From Armatimonadota bacterium (GTDB lineage Bacteria > Armatimonadota > Fimbriimonadia > Fimbriimonadales > Fimbriimonadaceae), in contig JAKOXK010000003.1 of the NCBI GenBank assembly GCA_029781035.1, positions 1-60,854 of the forward strand: a DNA stretch of 60,854 nt, written 5' to 3'. The notes under the pieces were generated by a model. The model was not told the DNA's origin and made no database searches. It saw only the letters and a program-made list of their open reading frames with translations. This document shows, in pieces, positions 60,212 through 60,854 of this stretch (position 1 is its first letter; each line of letters starts with the position of its first letter). Both the position numbers and the translations under genes were made by a program.

Positions 60212-60854
60212 TTATTCATTTCGGCTGTCGGGCGCATTGTGCTGCATGGCCAGGACGATTGACCTTCGACAGAGCCAGAACATGACGGAGTACATGGCGA
60301 TAATGGCTCCGGAATAGAGTGCTACCACCGTCCGAAGGTTCCAACCCAATGCATGGCACGCGACAAAGGACAGCGTCATCAAGGCCACTCCGAGCGCATC
60401 GGCCCACAACATCCATGCTTGGCGCTGGAGGATGTTCAGCGTGTTCAATACAGGCCCGACCACGAACATGAACCACCAGGAAACGGCTTGAATCTGGGCC
60501 AAGACGCCGGCTTCGTAGTAGGGGGCGCCGTAAACGAACGATGTGACGGGTCCACCTGCCAGAGCGAGGAGGCCAAAGGGAACAAGGCCGATCCACGCGA
60601 GCTTCTTGGTGATCGAGTCAAAAGACCGCAACATCAAACCGGCGTCAGTCCGCGCCCACCGACTCGCCTCGCCAAGATAGACCTGGGCCAGAGCCTGACC
60701 GATGAGCGACACAGGAGCCCAGATCTTCGTGTAGCCAAAGTAGTAGTGACCGTAAGCGATCGAGCCGAACAGCGGCGCGATCAGAAGGGTGAAGTTCGTG
60801 GTGGCGGTGTGCAAGACGGCCGCAGGCCCTGAAACGAGTGGAAAGGCCCTATAC
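60212..60854 (-). CDS. Wzx-like polysaccharide flippase, C-terminal part (partial)
   Basis: The reading frame is open to the window edge, so the N-terminal part is missing. About 214 residues are visible with five to six membrane helices (e.g. VSGPAAVLHTATTNFTLLIAPLFGS, GVLAQIQAVSWWFMFVVGPVL, LWADALGVALMTLSFVACHAL). This matches the second half of MATE/Wzx-type lipid-linked oligosaccharide flippases (polysaccharide biosynthesis C). It should move undecaprenyl-linked repeat units to the periplasm for the Wzy-like polymerase. Confidence 0.78.
   Translation of the reverse strand, partial: YRAFPLVSGPAAVLHTATTNFTLLIAPLFGSIAYGHYYFGYTKIWAPVSLIGQALAQVYLGEASRWARTDAGLMLRSFDSITKKLAWIGLVPFGLLALAGGPVTSFVYGAPYYEAGVLAQIQAVSWWFMFVVGPVLNTLNILQRQAWMLWADALGVALMTLSFVACHALGWNLRTVVALYSGAIIAMYSVMFWLCRRSIVLAMQHNAPDSRNE

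Overview
The window looks like a chromosomal segment of a free-living, aerobic, flagellated Gram-negative-type (diderm) bacterium with roughly 60% GC. The gene mix fits Armatimonadota, class Fimbriimonadia: mreBCD next to a GdhA-type dehydrogenase, flagellar P- and L-ring genes with fliW-csrA, class III cyclase-like and SLBB exporters, signal-peptide proteins ending in aromatic barrel-like strands, and a Sec tRNA. This placement is an inference from gene content, not from a database search. I saw no phage, insertion sequence, CRISPR array or rRNA. Gene density is very high, and many neighbours overlap by 4 bases (ATGA, TTGA, GTGA), which indicates translational coupling.

Layout. 1-1339: end of a cytochrome c oxidase operon (ctaD end, ctaE, ctaF). 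1348-2900: a Crp/Fnr-type regulator coupled to a membrane-anchored class III cyclase-like protein, with a CRP-type palindrome in front. 3033-7100: plsC, purN, a small ORF, a barrel-like protein, an ALDH7-type aldehyde dehydrogenase and selC, the selenocysteine tRNA. 7159-16026: OsmC-like protein, SLBB exporter, rsmI, a SurA/PpiD-like chaperone, lexA, a lipoprotein, uvrD and glutamate dehydrogenase. 16034-22008: mreD, mreC, mreB, a small membrane protein, purH and an Ig-like membrane protein. 22067-26033: ceramidase-like protein, M48 protease, SRPBCC protein, a repeat lipoprotein and an anchored protein. 26070-36353: a long flagellar operon read leftwards (flgF, flgG, flgA, flgH, flgI, flgJ, flgN, flgK, flgL, fliW, csrA, a membrane protein, ribF), with a sigma-28-like promoter before flgF. 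36480-41425: a DnaJ-WD40 fusion, a four-gene rightward operon ending in a DppA-like D-aminopeptidase, and a caspase-like protein with an EF-hand loop. 41479-41731: two divergently oriented Gly tRNAs.

42631-60854 is mainly cell-surface polysaccharide. It holds WbpA/WbpB/WbpD-like genes for a diacetamido-uronic acid type sugar, then a coupled ABC transporter/GNAT/DUF1854 trio of the kind linked elsewhere to cyanophycin. After these come a CapD/WbpM-like dehydratase, an SLBB exporter, a Wzz-like chain-length protein, a split transketolase, two glycosyltransferases, a Wzy-like polymerase, a short receiver-like protein and the end of a Wzx-like flippase cut by the window edge. Together this looks like a Wzx/Wzy-type export locus.

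Points deserving a second look: the Sec tRNA; the regulator-cyclase pair with its possible autoregulatory site and eroded cyclase active site; a repeated arrangement of -10 hexamers 5-7 bases before start codons (possible leaderless genes); a sigma-28 promoter before flgF; mreC without an ordinary start codon for its membrane anchor; the J-domain/WD40 fusion; the caspase/EF-hand protein; and the ABC/GNAT/DUF1854 module without a cyanophycin synthetase in view.
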